From positions 1 to 64,000 of the forward strand of contig JAITVY010000042.1 in NCBI GenBank assembly GCA_031285565.1: DNA of 64,000 nt, given 5' to 3'. Under the pieces are notes generated by a model. It did no database searches. It was not told where the DNA came from and saw only the letters and a program-made list of their open reading frames with translations. The first letter of the stretch is position 1. Each line of letters starts with the position of its first letter. This document shows, in pieces, positions 44,313 to 53,442 of this stretch. The DNA is from Tannerella sp. Its GTDB lineage: Bacteria; Bacteroidota; Bacteroidia; Bacteroidales; Tannerellaceae. A program made the position numbers and the translations under genes.

Positions 44313-45719
44313 TTATTCTGATTTTAATGCACCCATAGCCTTCATCAAATATGTTTCCGTCAATTTGACTTCAATCTGAGAATCTATTAACTCGGATGAT
44401 GCAGACACCCAGGCAGTTTGTGCTTCCAGTAAGTTTAATGACGGGATAACACCTTCTTCGAAACCAAATTTTGCAGTACGGAGGTTTTCCTCTGCATTCT
44501 CCATGTTACGGGTAGATGCCTGGAGTTTCTTTTTCGCCTCATTTACTTTATAAACCGATTGATTAACTTCCAATTCGATCTTTTCTTTTGCTTCTTCCTG
44601 TTCCAACTTCATAATAACCGTTTCGGCACGGGCAGCATTCCGGTTGAATGAACTTTCCGCCCATCCGGATAATGGTATTTTAACGACAACACCAGCAGTC
44701 CACATTCCGGCAAAATCTTTCTGGTATCCGTTAAAAAGATTGGGGTTCGTGATCAGATAATTTGCCGTAAGCGCTACATTCGGCAAAGCTTCGGAAAGGG
44801 CTATTGATTCTTTTTTCTTATATATTTTAATGGCATAATCCAGGCTTTTTAATTCATACCGGTTTCTCCATGCATCATCCACATTTGCCGTAACTTCAGG
44901 TGAATTATCAACGGCCAGCCTCTTCAATTGCTCATCCGACAATATGATAGGCTCTTCCAATGGCAATCCGCATATCTGGGATAACAACATACGGGAGAGT
45001 ATTAATCCGTTTTCTACTTTGGTTAAAGTGACTTCTGCTTCATTCAGTTTTACTTTCACCGATAAACCATCGGCTTTGGTCGAAATCCCTTCGGCTATCA
45101 TCTTCTGCATATCATTGTCCACCGTCTTAAGTAATTCTACATACGATTCCGCCAGTTTTTTCTTATTGGCTAAAGAAACAACCTGCCAATAGGTTTCGTC
45201 AGTCATATAGATCACTTCCTGCAATTTGGTATCTTTCTGGCTTTCGGCTAATTCTTTCGCGTATTTTGCTATTTGATTATACGAAACGATTTTTCCACCC
45301 ATAAATACCGGTTGGGTGAATGAGACATCACCTACCCATAGATTTTTGATATCAATTTCTGTTGCTTCTTTTAACTTATCGGGGATTGCTGCCAGATAGG
45401 GCTGATATGCTTCAGGTATGACACTCATAATCCCTCCGATTACTTCCTGCGGAATCATAGATCCTATTTCATCCCAATCAACCAGGTTGAGATTTTTTTG
45501 TGTCCGCATGTACATTCCCTGCGCAGAAATTTGTGGAAAATATTTGGTAACGGCAGCTTTTTGTTCATAGCCTGCCACATTTATTTTTTCTTTGCTGATC
45601 CGGAGTTCCTTATTATTATTAATGGCTAATTTCCGACACTCTTCGAGTGTGAAAACTTTTTGACTCCATAATCCTAACGGTATACATACTGCAACAAAAA
45701 GCAAAACGATTCGTTTCAT
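44313..45719 (-). CDS. TolC family outer membrane channel
   Basis: The 468 residues begin with a signal peptide (cleavage near LWSQ) and have the duplicated TolC repeat: FTLEECRKLAINNNKELRIS at the start, helical coiled-coil arms (YVELLKTVDNDMQKMIAEGI) and the second repeat around 270-440 (NVALTANYLITNPNLFNGYQ, then FEEGVIPSLNLLEAQTAW). It gives the outer membrane exit duct of the operon, which is headed by this gene. Two 17-bp direct repeats lie upstream. Confidence 0.9.
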   Translation of the reverse strand: MKRIVLLFVAVCIPLGLWSQKVFTLEECRKLAINNNKELRISKEKINVAGYEQKAAVTKYFPQISAQGMYMRTQKNLNLVDWDEIGSMIPQEVIGGIMSVIPEAYQPYLAAIPDKLKEATEIDIKNLWVGDVSFTQPVFMGGKIVSYNQIAKYAKELAESQKDTKLQEVIYMTDETYWQVVSLANKKKLAESYVELLKTVDNDMQKMIAEGISTKADGLSVKVKLNEAEVTLTKVENGLILSRMLLSQICGLPLEEPIILSDEQLKRLAVDNSPEVTANVDDAWRNRYELKSLDYAIKIYKKKESIALSEALPNVALTANYLITNPNLFNGYQKDFAGMWTAGVVVKIPLSGWAESSFNRNAARAETVIMKLEQEEAKEKIELEVNQSVYKVNEAKKKLQASTRNMENAEENLRTAKFGFEEGVIPSLNLLEAQTAWVSASSELIDSQIEVKLTETYLMKAMGALKSE

Positions 45720-45747
45720 AATGGCCTTATATTTATCCCTTACAAAA

Positions 45748-45806
45748 GAACAACTTTTATCCCGATTTAGTTTATCGCGTCGACCGTTTGAACAGTTTTT
45801 ATCCCG
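45748..45806 (-). promoter_or_regulatory. Two 17-bp direct repeats upstream of the efflux operon
   Basis: On the minus strand CGGGATAAAA, then RYTGTTC, occurs at 45790-45806 and 45748-45764 (15 of 17 identical, 42 bp apart, four helical turns). A further inverted GGATAAAAAC/GTTTTTATCC dyad uses the upstream copy (45795-45804 with 45822-45831), and a TTTATCCC half-site lies at 45732. This array before the TolC gene is a likely regulator-binding region. Confidence 0.6.
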
Positions 45807-45934
45807 TTTTGAATAGAATCAGGATAAAAACAGGGTGGCTTTTCCTATTAGTCTTTGTGTGTATCCCTGTTCCAGCAGAAAAAAAAGGATGTAGTACCTG
45901 TTAAATTACCGAAAGCATGAATCAAACACTCATA

Positions 45935-46615
45935 TTATGTATCCTTAATTTTGAACGGATTAAATGATATTTCGCGGTCGTAAACATCGCATCCTTCCAT
46001 CTTTTTCATCCAACTGACAACGCGAATGGTCACAGGAAGAATTATCACTTCATATAATGATTTCAAGCACGCTTGTGTAATAATCATTAAAAGTAGTTTA
46101 TCGACCGGAATAATGCCTCCGAATGCGATTGGGAAAAAGATTAATGAATCGGCACTTTCTCCTGCCAGGGTAGAAACAATTGCACGAAACGAGAAGTGCT
46201 TTCCTTTAGAAGCCACTTTCATGCGACTCATTACATATGCATTGAGAAATGAACCGACCAGAAAAGCGCACAAGCTGCCAACAACAATACGGGGCGCCAT
46301 ACCATATATGAGATTAAAAGCAGCCTCACCTTCCCAAAAAGCAGCTCCCGGTAATAATATGGCCAGTTGTGTTAATCCGACAACTAAAAAGTTCATTATA
46401 AAACCTATCCAAATAATCAGACGGGCTTTCCGGTAACCCCACACTTCGACAATGCAGTCATTGAGAATATACGAAACCGGAAAAACCATTAAGCCGGCAG
46501 TCGCGGTGATGGGACCTATCTGAATTACTTTGGTTTCCAACAGATTTGCCAGAATAAGGCAAACATTAAACAATATCCCCGTTAACATAAAGGGGATAGA
46601 TACTTTTTCTTTCAT
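45935..46615 (-). CDS. yhhQ: Queuosine precursor transporter (YhhQ family)
   Basis: The 226-residue membrane protein has six to seven helices and the YhhQ/DUF165 pattern: LLETKVIQIGPITATAGLMV, YILNDCIVEVWGYRKARLII (the DxxxEVWGYRxA motif), SFLNAYVMSRMKV and ESADSLIFFPIAFG. Members import preQ0, preQ1 or queuine for tRNA modification. A preQ1-I-like riboswitch lies immediately upstream, which strongly supports the substrate class. Confidence 0.9.
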   Translation of the reverse strand: MKEKVSIPFMLTGILFNVCLILANLLETKVIQIGPITATAGLMVFPVSYILNDCIVEVWGYRKARLIIWIGFIMNFLVVGLTQLAILLPGAAFWEGEAAFNLIYGMAPRIVVGSLCAFLVGSFLNAYVMSRMKVASKGKHFSFRAIVSTLAGESADSLIFFPIAFGGIIPVDKLLLMIITQACLKSLYEVIILPVTIRVVSWMKKMEGCDVYDREISFNPFKIKDT

Positions 46616-46620
46616 TTTTT

Positions 46621-46653
46621 CTTGTTTTTAACGTGGTTTAGCAAGCACACGGG
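46621..46653 (-). promoter_or_regulatory. preQ1-I-type riboswitch
   Basis: The minus strand reads CCGTGTGCTTGCTAAACCAC followed by GTTAAAAACAAG. CGUG (46648-46651) pairs with CACG (46632-46635) as P1; loop CUUG (46642-46645) pairs with the 3' tail CAAG (46621-46624) as the P2 pseudoknot; the C after CUUG is at the preQ1-binding position, and an A-rich tail joins P1 to P2, just as in the B. subtilis queC aptamer. The tail is five A before the ATG at 46615, so binding would hide the start region and act on translation. Confidence 0.75.
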
Positions 46654-46677
46654 TAATTAATTATTAATGGTTAGTGA

Positions 46678-46856
46678 TTAATGCAAATCAGTAGTCAAAG
46701 AAGTCAAGTAGTTATCAGTTGCTTCGCAACTTCGGAGTTAAGTAGAAAAAGACAACATACACAATAATACAGTTACGTTTCTATTCATTCTTCTATACTT
46801 GACTTCTTGACTACTAACGAAGTGATAACTACTTTAACTACCGATTGGCATTAATA
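46678..46856. repeat. MITE-like inverted-repeat element abutting the GH95 stop codon
   Basis: Imperfect arms of about 65 bp (left 46678-46745; right about 46790-46856) face each other around an AT-rich centre. Both ends read ATTAATGC then CAATC or AAATC. The right end overlaps the TAA stop of the GH95 gene (46851-46853). Related copies are at 59048-59221 and 36153-36215. No transposase is encoded. Confidence 0.65.
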
Positions 46857-49355
46857 CTCCATCAGCAACAAATCTCCTGCATTCATCTCCGCAATTACCA
46901 TTTCGTCTATAACCGGAAACGAAGCACGAGTTCCGTTTATTTTCAGTTGTAATCCGGATGATTCTGCCGGTAATTTAATACGAAATGTTCCGTCGGCTAT
47001 TGCTTTCAACTCAACTGTTTGCAACATCATATTTTTCCACTCCGCAGAGACTTCGCCGCCTCCCTGTATACATAAACCTTTAAAACTTCCGGTGTTCCAT
47101 GCAGCAGGTAATGCCGGCAATAATTCAATATACCCGTTCTGACTTTGTATTAACATCTCAGCAATACCGGCACACCCTCCGAAGTTTCCGTCAATCTGGA
47201 ATGGCGGATGTGCACAAAACAGATTCGGGTATGTACCTCCACCGTCAGACATATTCATATCTTTACTGACGCTTGGTTTAAGCAAATCTGCCAAAAGCTT
47301 GAATGCATGCTCACCATCATGCAACCGGGCCCAGAAATTCACTTTCCATGCCATTGACCAACCCGTACTTTCGTCACCACGGGCTTCAAGTGTTTTGCGG
47401 GCTGCTTTAGCCAGGTCAGGAGTTCGTTCCACCGAAATCTCATTTGCCGGGTGTAATCCATACAAATGCGATACATGACGATGATGTGGATCGGCTTCTC
47501 CAAACTGCTCCAACCATTCCATGATACGCCCGTCATCACCTACCATAGTCGGCATTAAACGAGTTCGTTTTTCTTCTAATATTTTCGAGAATTCGTCATC
47601 TATTCCTAAAATTCCGGCAGCCTCAATCGTATTCGAAAATAATTCACGCAATATTTGATTATCCATTGTAGATCCGGCACATATATTCACTTTATTTCCA
47701 TTCGGCATAATATATGTATTCTCAGGTGATGTGGTTGGAGCAGTAACCAAATAGCCACTACGGGGATCTTCAACCAACATATCCACAAAAAACAAAGCAG
47801 CTTCCTGCATTACAGGATAAACATCTTCCAGATAGGCCTTATCTTTTGCATACAAATAATGGTTATACAGATGTGCACATAACCATGCAGCCGAAGTATT
47901 GGTTGCTCCCCATGAGGGATGTTCTCCCGGCGCCGTAAATTCCCACACATTACCCAAAATATGCGTTACCCATCCACGGGCATTATAGAAAACATTTGCC
48001 GTACGTTTCCCGCTTTCGACCTGTTGCTTTGTCCATTCAACCAACGGAAAATGCAGTTCCGACAAATTGGTTACCTCTGCCGGCCAGTGGTTCATCTGCA
48101 GGTTGATATTCAGATGATAATCACCATTCCACGGTGTCTGGGTCGTCCAACACCAGAGCCCTTGTAAATTAGGAGGTAAAGAGCCTGTCCTCGTAGACGA
48201 GATCAGCAGATACCGGCCAAATTGAAAATATAACGCCATTAAAGAAGGATCATTTTTATCTTGTTGAAAAGCTTCCAACCGTTTGTTAATCGGCATCTTT
48301 TCTTTATCAGCATTACTACCAAAATTTACATTTGCTCTATCATAGAGTTTTTGATATGCTGCAGCATGTTCACTTTTCAGTTCCTCATAACTTTTGTGTT
48401 CGGCCAGAGAAAGCAACGAATCTAACTGACTGTCCACTTCTCTCCCCCAATAATCGGTAGCCATACTCACCAGCAAAATCGCTTCAGTTGCATCTTTCAC
48501 AGTTAGTGTAGAATCATCAGCTGCAGTAAGTTTTCCATCTTTGGGTAATAAAATACGTATACGCGAACCGTATTGAACACCTTTATCTTCTTTATTTATC
48601 CTGAAAGAAAACCCATCTCCTTCTTCGTTGGTACCCCATCTATATATATCACCCTCATTTAATTGTCCTTTCATCAGGATATCGGTATTATCAACATTCG
48701 TCGTATACCGTTCCGGCCGGGTCATATTTATACTAAAATTTAATGCATTGCTTTTATCAGCACTCAGCCTGATAACGCCAATATCAGAAGAAAAAGAAGT
48801 AAATGCTTCCCGCATATACATTGTTCCGTTTCTTCTGAAAGAAACCGTTGCAATTGCTTCTTCCAGATTTAATTCCCTGCGATATTTATTTATATCGATT
48901 TTATCATTTTCATTGTAAGAATAATTCACTATAAGATTGCCTAACAACTGATAACTCCCATATGGTTTATCGGCCCCACTTCCTTGTCCGCTACCTTCGC
49001 CTCCACATATAAACGTTTCATACATTAGTTGCTGGGCTTCATCATTGCGTCCTTCAAATAGCAACTTCCTGATTTCTTTCAACGATCTGTATGCTGCATA
49101 ATTATCGGTGTTCTGTTTACTCCCCGACCACATTGAGATTTCATTCAACAAATAATTTTCGGCTTCAATACCTCCATCAGGCATCAAACCAATACGTCCG
49201 TTTCCTAACGGCAATGCTTCTTCCCAGATAGCAGCCGGGTCCTCAAAATGGTACACCATTTTAGTATCCGAGGTTAAATCAATTTTAGGTACCTGATCAC
49301 ATCCGCAGAATGCCAGGAATAAAAGTAAAACAAAAAGTAATCTAAGATTAGTCAT
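46851..49355 (-). CDS. GH95 family alpha-L-fucosidase/galactosidase, lipoprotein
   Basis: The 834 residues begin with a lipoprotein signal (LAFCGC), then an N-terminal beta domain (MVYHFEDPAAIWEEALPLGN) and an (alpha/alpha)6 barrel. GH95 landmarks are present: NLQGLWCWTTQTPWNGDYHL, NINLQMNHWPAEVTNLSELH (the catalytic-region asparagines), GDESTGWSMAWKVNFWARLH and QIDGNFGGCAGIAEML (the late Asp). The enzyme removes terminal fucose, or galactose in some members, from host or plant glycans at the cell surface. It is a single gene and fits the FucP-type transporter earlier in the window. Confidence 0.9.
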   Translation of the reverse strand: MTNLRLLFVLLLFLAFCGCDQVPKIDLTSDTKMVYHFEDPAAIWEEALPLGNGRIGLMPDGGIEAENYLLNEISMWSGSKQNTDNYAAYRSLKEIRKLLFEGRNDEAQQLMYETFICGGEGSGQGSGADKPYGSYQLLGNLIVNYSYNENDKIDINKYRRELNLEEAIATVSFRRNGTMYMREAFTSFSSDIGVIRLSADKSNALNFSINMTRPERYTTNVDNTDILMKGQLNEGDIYRWGTNEEGDGFSFRINKEDKGVQYGSRIRILLPKDGKLTAADDSTLTVKDATEAILLVSMATDYWGREVDSQLDSLLSLAEHKSYEELKSEHAAAYQKLYDRANVNFGSNADKEKMPINKRLEAFQQDKNDPSLMALYFQFGRYLLISSTRTGSLPPNLQGLWCWTTQTPWNGDYHLNINLQMNHWPAEVTNLSELHFPLVEWTKQQVESGKRTANVFYNARGWVTHILGNVWEFTAPGEHPSWGATNTSAAWLCAHLYNHYLYAKDKAYLEDVYPVMQEAALFFVDMLVEDPRSGYLVTAPTTSPENTYIMPNGNKVNICAGSTMDNQILRELFSNTIEAAGILGIDDEFSKILEEKRTRLMPTMVGDDGRIMEWLEQFGEADPHHRHVSHLYGLHPANEISVERTPDLAKAARKTLEARGDESTGWSMAWKVNFWARLHDGEHAFKLLADLLKPSVSKDMNMSDGGGTYPNLFCAHPPFQIDGNFGGCAGIAEMLIQSQNGYIELLPALPAAWNTGSFKGLCIQGGGEVSAEWKNMMLQTVELKAIADGTFRIKLPAESSGLQLKINGTRASFPVIDEMVIAEMNAGDLLLMEY

Positions 49356-49379
49356 AACACAATATGTTTAAGGTCGTTT

Positions 49380-51227
49380 TTAAAATCGTTGCATATCACA
49401 AAGCTTTGTATAATATCCATTTTGTACAATTAATTCATCATGTTTTCCACGCTCTACAATTTCCCCTTCATGCATTACGCAAATCTCGTCCGCATTCCGT
49501 ATAGTTGACAAGCGGTGGGCAATCACAATGGTCGTACGATTACGCATCAAGTGTTCTAGGGCATCCTGTACCAGCCTTTCAGATTCCGTATCGAGTGCCG
49601 AGGTTGCTTCATCCAGGATCAGTATGGGAGGATTTTTCAAGATAGCACGTGCAATACTGATCCGCTGACGTTGTCCACCCGATAACTTTCCGCCCCGGTC
49701 ACCGATATTGGTATCATATCCGTTCTCGGATGCCATGATAAATTCGTGTGCATTGGCTATACGCGCAGCATCCTGCACTTGTTCAAGCGTAGCATTTTCA
49801 ACACCAAATGCTATATTATTAAAAAACGTATCATTAAACAGAATAGCTTCCTGGTTTACATTACCCATTAACCCTCTTAAATCGTACAGTAATGCATCCC
49901 GTATATCAACTCCGTCAATCGTAATACCGCCTTTATCTACATCATAAAAACGCGGCAGTAAATCGACCAATGTACTTTTCCCCGAACCGGACTGTCCGAC
50001 TAATGCCAGTTTTTTCCCTTTATGTATCGTTAGGTTTATACCTTTCAATACCCAATCATTCTGATATTTAAACCATACGTCGTTATATGCGATTTCTTTT
50101 TCGAGGGAGATCTTTTTCGGATCAGCCGGATCATTGATATTGCTTTCCGCCATCAGTATTTTATCAATACGATCCATCGAAGCCAGTCCTTTCTGAATAG
50201 CATAACTCGCTTTACTCAAATCTTTTGCAGGATTAATAATACTATAAAAGATCACCAGATAATAAATAAATGTAGATGCATCAATCGAGCTGTTATCACT
50301 AAGAATCAGACTTCCGCCATACCAGAGCACAACTGCAATGGTTACGGTTCCCAGAAATTCACTCATGGGATGCGCCATTTGCTGACGCCGGTATATCCGG
50401 TTTGTTGTACGACGAAACGTGTCATTGCTTTTTTCAAAGCGTTCCTGAATCTTTTTCTCTGCATTAAACGCTTTAATAATCCGTAATCCGCTTAGTGTTT
50501 CTTCTATCTGACTCATCAGATACCCCCATTGTTCCTGTCCGAGAAACGATTTACGCTTAAGCGTTTTTCCGACTTTCCCCATAATATAGCCTGCCAGAGG
50601 TAACAGAATCAGCACAAATACCGTCAACTGCCAACTGATTATGAGCATTCCTGCCAGATATATCGCTATCAGAATCGGATTTTTAAACAACATATCCAAT
50701 GAACTCATGATGGATGTTTCAATTTCATTCACATCACCGGATACGCGGGCTATAATATCTCCTTTACGTTCTTCCGAGAAAAAACTTAACGGTAGCTGTG
50801 TAATCTTCCGGTTAATCTGATTACGTATATCACGTACCACACCCGTACGTATCGGTATCATGGTGTAAAAAGACATATACATGGATGCTACTTTCAGAAA
50901 TGTCATCACGATCAAAAAAGCACCAAGAATAACTAACGTAAAAGAGCCTCCCTCCGACTCAATCAGATCAGATACATATGCAAAAAAGTTACTTTTAATT
51001 ATTTCAGGCATGCCTTTCCACCATTCCCATGAAGTGATATTCCATTGCCAATCCATATAATTATAGACCTGTTCATCTTTTCTGAATAAAATATTCAGGA
51101 TTGGAATAATTAATGCAAATGAGAACAGATTCAATATGGCTGAGAGAATATTAAAAATAACATTCGAAACCAGAAACTTTTTATAGGGAGGAACAAATCG
51201 CCTCAAAACACGGACAAAATCCTTCAT
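49380..51227 (-). CDS. MsbA-like ABC exporter (fused permease and ATPase)
   Basis: A 615-residue type IV exporter half-transporter. The six-helix membrane domain spans about 1-330; the ATPase domain shows Walker A GQSGSGKST (near 411-419), Q-loop NVNQEAI, signature LSGGQRQR (near 513-520), Walker B ILILDEATSALD and an H-loop IAHRLST. Homologues export lipid A or other lipids or peptides. It is a single gene with a TATCTTTG element 30-37 nt upstream. Confidence 0.9.
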   Translation of the reverse strand: MKDFVRVLRRFVPPYKKFLVSNVIFNILSAILNLFSFALIIPILNILFRKDEQVYNYMDWQWNITSWEWWKGMPEIIKSNFFAYVSDLIESEGGSFTLVILGAFLIVMTFLKVASMYMSFYTMIPIRTGVVRDIRNQINRKITQLPLSFFSEERKGDIIARVSGDVNEIETSIMSSLDMLFKNPILIAIYLAGMLIISWQLTVFVLILLPLAGYIMGKVGKTLKRKSFLGQEQWGYLMSQIEETLSGLRIIKAFNAEKKIQERFEKSNDTFRRTTNRIYRRQQMAHPMSEFLGTVTIAVVLWYGGSLILSDNSSIDASTFIYYLVIFYSIINPAKDLSKASYAIQKGLASMDRIDKILMAESNINDPADPKKISLEKEIAYNDVWFKYQNDWVLKGINLTIHKGKKLALVGQSGSGKSTLVDLLPRFYDVDKGGITIDGVDIRDALLYDLRGLMGNVNQEAILFNDTFFNNIAFGVENATLEQVQDAARIANAHEFIMASENGYDTNIGDRGGKLSGGQRQRISIARAILKNPPILILDEATSALDTESERLVQDALEHLMRNRTTIVIAHRLSTIRNADEICVMHEGEIVERGKHDELIVQNGYYTKLCDMQRF

Positions 51228-51256
51228 TCGTTATTTCTTAATGGTTTGTAGGACGA

Positions 51257-51264
51257 CAAAGATA
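51257..51264 (-). promoter_or_regulatory. -7 element TATCTTTG of the MsbA-like gene
   Basis: The minus strand reads TATCTTTG; the predicted leader for ATG 51227 is about 22 nt. No -33 match. Confidence 0.5.
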
Positions 51265-51354
51265 CAAAATATCCGACATTTATAACTTTTCCCGATGTTT
51301 GATGCAACGAAATCAACCTCCTTTGCATCTTAATTAAACAAGAGAAGATGTATT

Positions 51355-51816
51355 ATGAAAAAAATGAAACGCCAACTTATCAAAGGGACCAATTGGGCAT
51401 TGGCAGGATTAATGGGTTTATTAGGATTTGCATGTTCAGATGATGAGGATGTACCAGCCGAATACGGCACGCCGCATGCAGATTATCGTATTATCGGATA
51501 TGTTAAAAACCAAGCCGGAGAACCGATTCCCGATATTAAAGTTGAGGCAGTTACAGCCCATAACTCCAATTTTAGAACACCTGTATTAAGCAACGCCCAA
51601 GGACATTACAGTGCAACAGCTTCATCCGTCGGAAGGGTTGGAGAACTACAATTGATCATTACCGATATTGACAAAGAAGAGAACGGGCTTTTTCAAAATG
51701 ATACAATCCTGGTTAAGATTAATGATGAAGATTATTATGATAAGGGAGAGGGCTGGAATGTAGGCAAAGCATTCAAAGAAGTCAATATTACGCTGAAAGA
51801 CATTGTAGATGAGTAA
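51355..51816 (+). CDS. Radical SAM-associated lipoprotein 1 (TIGR04134-like)
   Basis: A 153-residue putative lipoprotein with the family N terminus RQLIKGTNWALAGLMGLLGF and a Cys at 27 (GFAC). A carboxypeptidase-regulatory-like beta domain follows (IIGYVKNQAGEPIPDIKVEA, then NAQGHYSATAS). These proteins are known to be encoded beside TIGR04133 radical SAM enzymes and are their probable substrates, although no modified residue has been defined here. It overlaps the next gene by 8 nt. Confidence 0.85.
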   Translation: MKKMKRQLIKGTNWALAGLMGLLGFACSDDEDVPAEYGTPHADYRIIGYVKNQAGEPIPDIKVEAVTAHNSNFRTPVLSNAQGHYSATASSVGRVGELQLIITDIDKEENGLFQNDTILVKINDEDYYDKGEGWNVGKAFKEVNITLKDIVDE

Positions 51817-52300
51817 ATATAAACGCAGGCTTATCAAAGGGACTAATTGGGCGCTGGCCGGATTACTGAGTCTGTTGGGATTTACCCGTTGCGGACTTAT
51901 TAATCCTGCAGATGAATATGGTACTCCATGGAGTAGCTATGCAATTAAAGGTGCAGTAACGGATAAAGTAACCGGTGAACCGGTTAAGGATATTGAAGTG
52001 AAAATAGCCATTCCGGATTCTATTACACCTTATTATTCAGAAGAGTTAAAGAATAGCTGGAAAACAACAACAAATGGTGAAGGGGAATTTAAGTTATCGG
52101 ATACTCCTGAAAGTTATTTACAGGAAATACCCATTGTAGCATCAGATATTGATGGCGCAAAGAACGGACTATATCAATCGGATACAATTTATGTAGATTA
52201 TAAGGGTGCTATTCAGACAGAAAAAGGGAAAGGGTGGTACAATGGTGAGTTTACAAAAACAATACAGATTCAATTAGAAGAAGAAAAACCGGATGAATAA
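51809..52300 (+). CDS. Radical SAM-associated lipoprotein 2 (TIGR04134-like)
   Basis: A 163-residue paralogue of the preceding product: RRLIKGTNWALAGLLSLLGF, here followed by TRCG so that the lipobox Cys is shifted by one residue (C28), then DEYGTPWSSYAIKGAVTDKV and GEFKLSDTPE. Both paralogues share EYGTP about eight residues after the Cys and the pattern IDGAKNGLYQSDTI / IDKEENGLFQNDTI. It overlaps the radical SAM gene by 8 nt, so all three are translationally coupled. Confidence 0.85.
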   Translation: MSKYKRRLIKGTNWALAGLLSLLGFTRCGLINPADEYGTPWSSYAIKGAVTDKVTGEPVKDIEVKIAIPDSITPYYSEELKNSWKTTTNGEGEFKLSDTPESYLQEIPIVASDIDGAKNGLYQSDTIYVDYKGAIQTEKGKGWYNGEFTKTIQIQLEEEKPDE

Positions 52301-53363
52301 AAAGCCTACACTCCGTAAGCGAATCGCATTGGAGTTATTCCGTAAAATCCGCCAAAACCGTACTACACTTCACGAAATGCGTGTACTTTTCTGGGAATGT
52401 ACGCTACGTTGCAATATTTCATGCCTGCACTGCGGCAGTGACTGCCGGGTTATAGCGAATCAACCGGATATGCCTGTAAAAGACTTCCTGAAAGTGGTTG
52501 ACGGCATTACTCCACATGTAAATCCGAATAAAGTATTGGTTATATTTACGGGAGGTGAAGCATTGGTTCGCAAAGATCTGGAGACTTGCGGTCTGGAACT
52601 ATACCGAAGAGGTTTTCCATGGGGTATTGTAACAAACGGTTTGTTCCTGACGCGTGAGCGGCTGGATTCCCTACTGGCTTCTGGGTTACATGCAATAACG
52701 GTTAGTATCGACGGTTTTGCCGAAGCTCATAACTGGCTCCGGGGACATCCGAAAAGCTACGAAAAAGCGCTGAATGCCGTAAGGATGTTAGTGGAAGAAA
52801 AAGATATCACCTGGGATATCGTCACATGCGTTAACCGGAAAAACATCCAGGAATTACCTGAATTCAAACGCTTTCTGATTGAAACAGGAGTAAGAAACTG
52901 GCGTATCTTTACCATTTTCCCCGTCGGCAGAGCCACGCAATATCCAGAATTTCAATTATCGAACGAAGAATTTACATCTGTACTCAATTTTATTCGCGAC
53001 ACACGTAAAGAAGGATTGATCCATTTGAGTTATGGTTGCGAAGGGTTTCTGGGTAACTACGAAAATGAAGTCCGCGATCAGTTTTACCAATGTAATGCAG
53101 GCATCAATACAGCTTCAGTATTGGCAGATGGAAGCATTTCAGGTTGTCCCAGCATCCGGACTAATTTTCATCAGGGAAATATATATCAGGATGACATGAT
53201 GGATGTCTGGAATAACCGGTTTGAGGTATTCCGCGATCGCACATGGGCCAAGAAGGGAATCTGTGCCAATTGCAACCTGTTTCGTTATTGCGAAGGAAAC
53301 GGTATGCATCTCCATGACGGAAACGGTGATTTACTATTTTGTCACTATCACCGGATAAAATAA
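52293..53363 (+). CDS. TIGR04133-type radical SAM/SPASM protein
   Basis: The 356-residue enzyme has the radical SAM motif CNISCLHC (C40, C44, C47), the GGEALVRKDL strand, and a C-terminal SPASM-type set of cysteines (CNAGINTASV, GCPS, CANCNLFRYCEG, LLFCH) for extra 4Fe-4S clusters. It is the third gene of a unit with two lipoproteins, its presumed substrates or partners. The reaction is unknown; maturation of a peptide or crosslinking by thioether or similar chemistry is plausible by analogy with other SPASM enzymes. Confidence 0.9.
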   Translation: MNKKPTLRKRIALELFRKIRQNRTTLHEMRVLFWECTLRCNISCLHCGSDCRVIANQPDMPVKDFLKVVDGITPHVNPNKVLVIFTGGEALVRKDLETCGLELYRRGFPWGIVTNGLFLTRERLDSLLASGLHAITVSIDGFAEAHNWLRGHPKSYEKALNAVRMLVEEKDITWDIVTCVNRKNIQELPEFKRFLIETGVRNWRIFTIFPVGRATQYPEFQLSNEEFTSVLNFIRDTRKEGLIHLSYGCEGFLGNYENEVRDQFYQCNAGINTASVLADGSISGCPSIRTNFHQGNIYQDDMMDVWNNRFEVFRDRTWAKKGICANCNLFRYCEGNGMHLHDGNGDLLFCHYHRIK

Positions 53364-53442
53364 GAAACAGTTTCTTTATGCCTGAAGGTTCATTATTCAA
53401 AGTTTAATATTAATTTTGGATTCTGAAATAAATAATCTACAT

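Noticed and set aside
46026..46436. 136-codon plus-strand frame opposite the YhhQ transporter
   Set aside because: Antisense shadow of a clear membrane transporter; no promoter or ribosome site.
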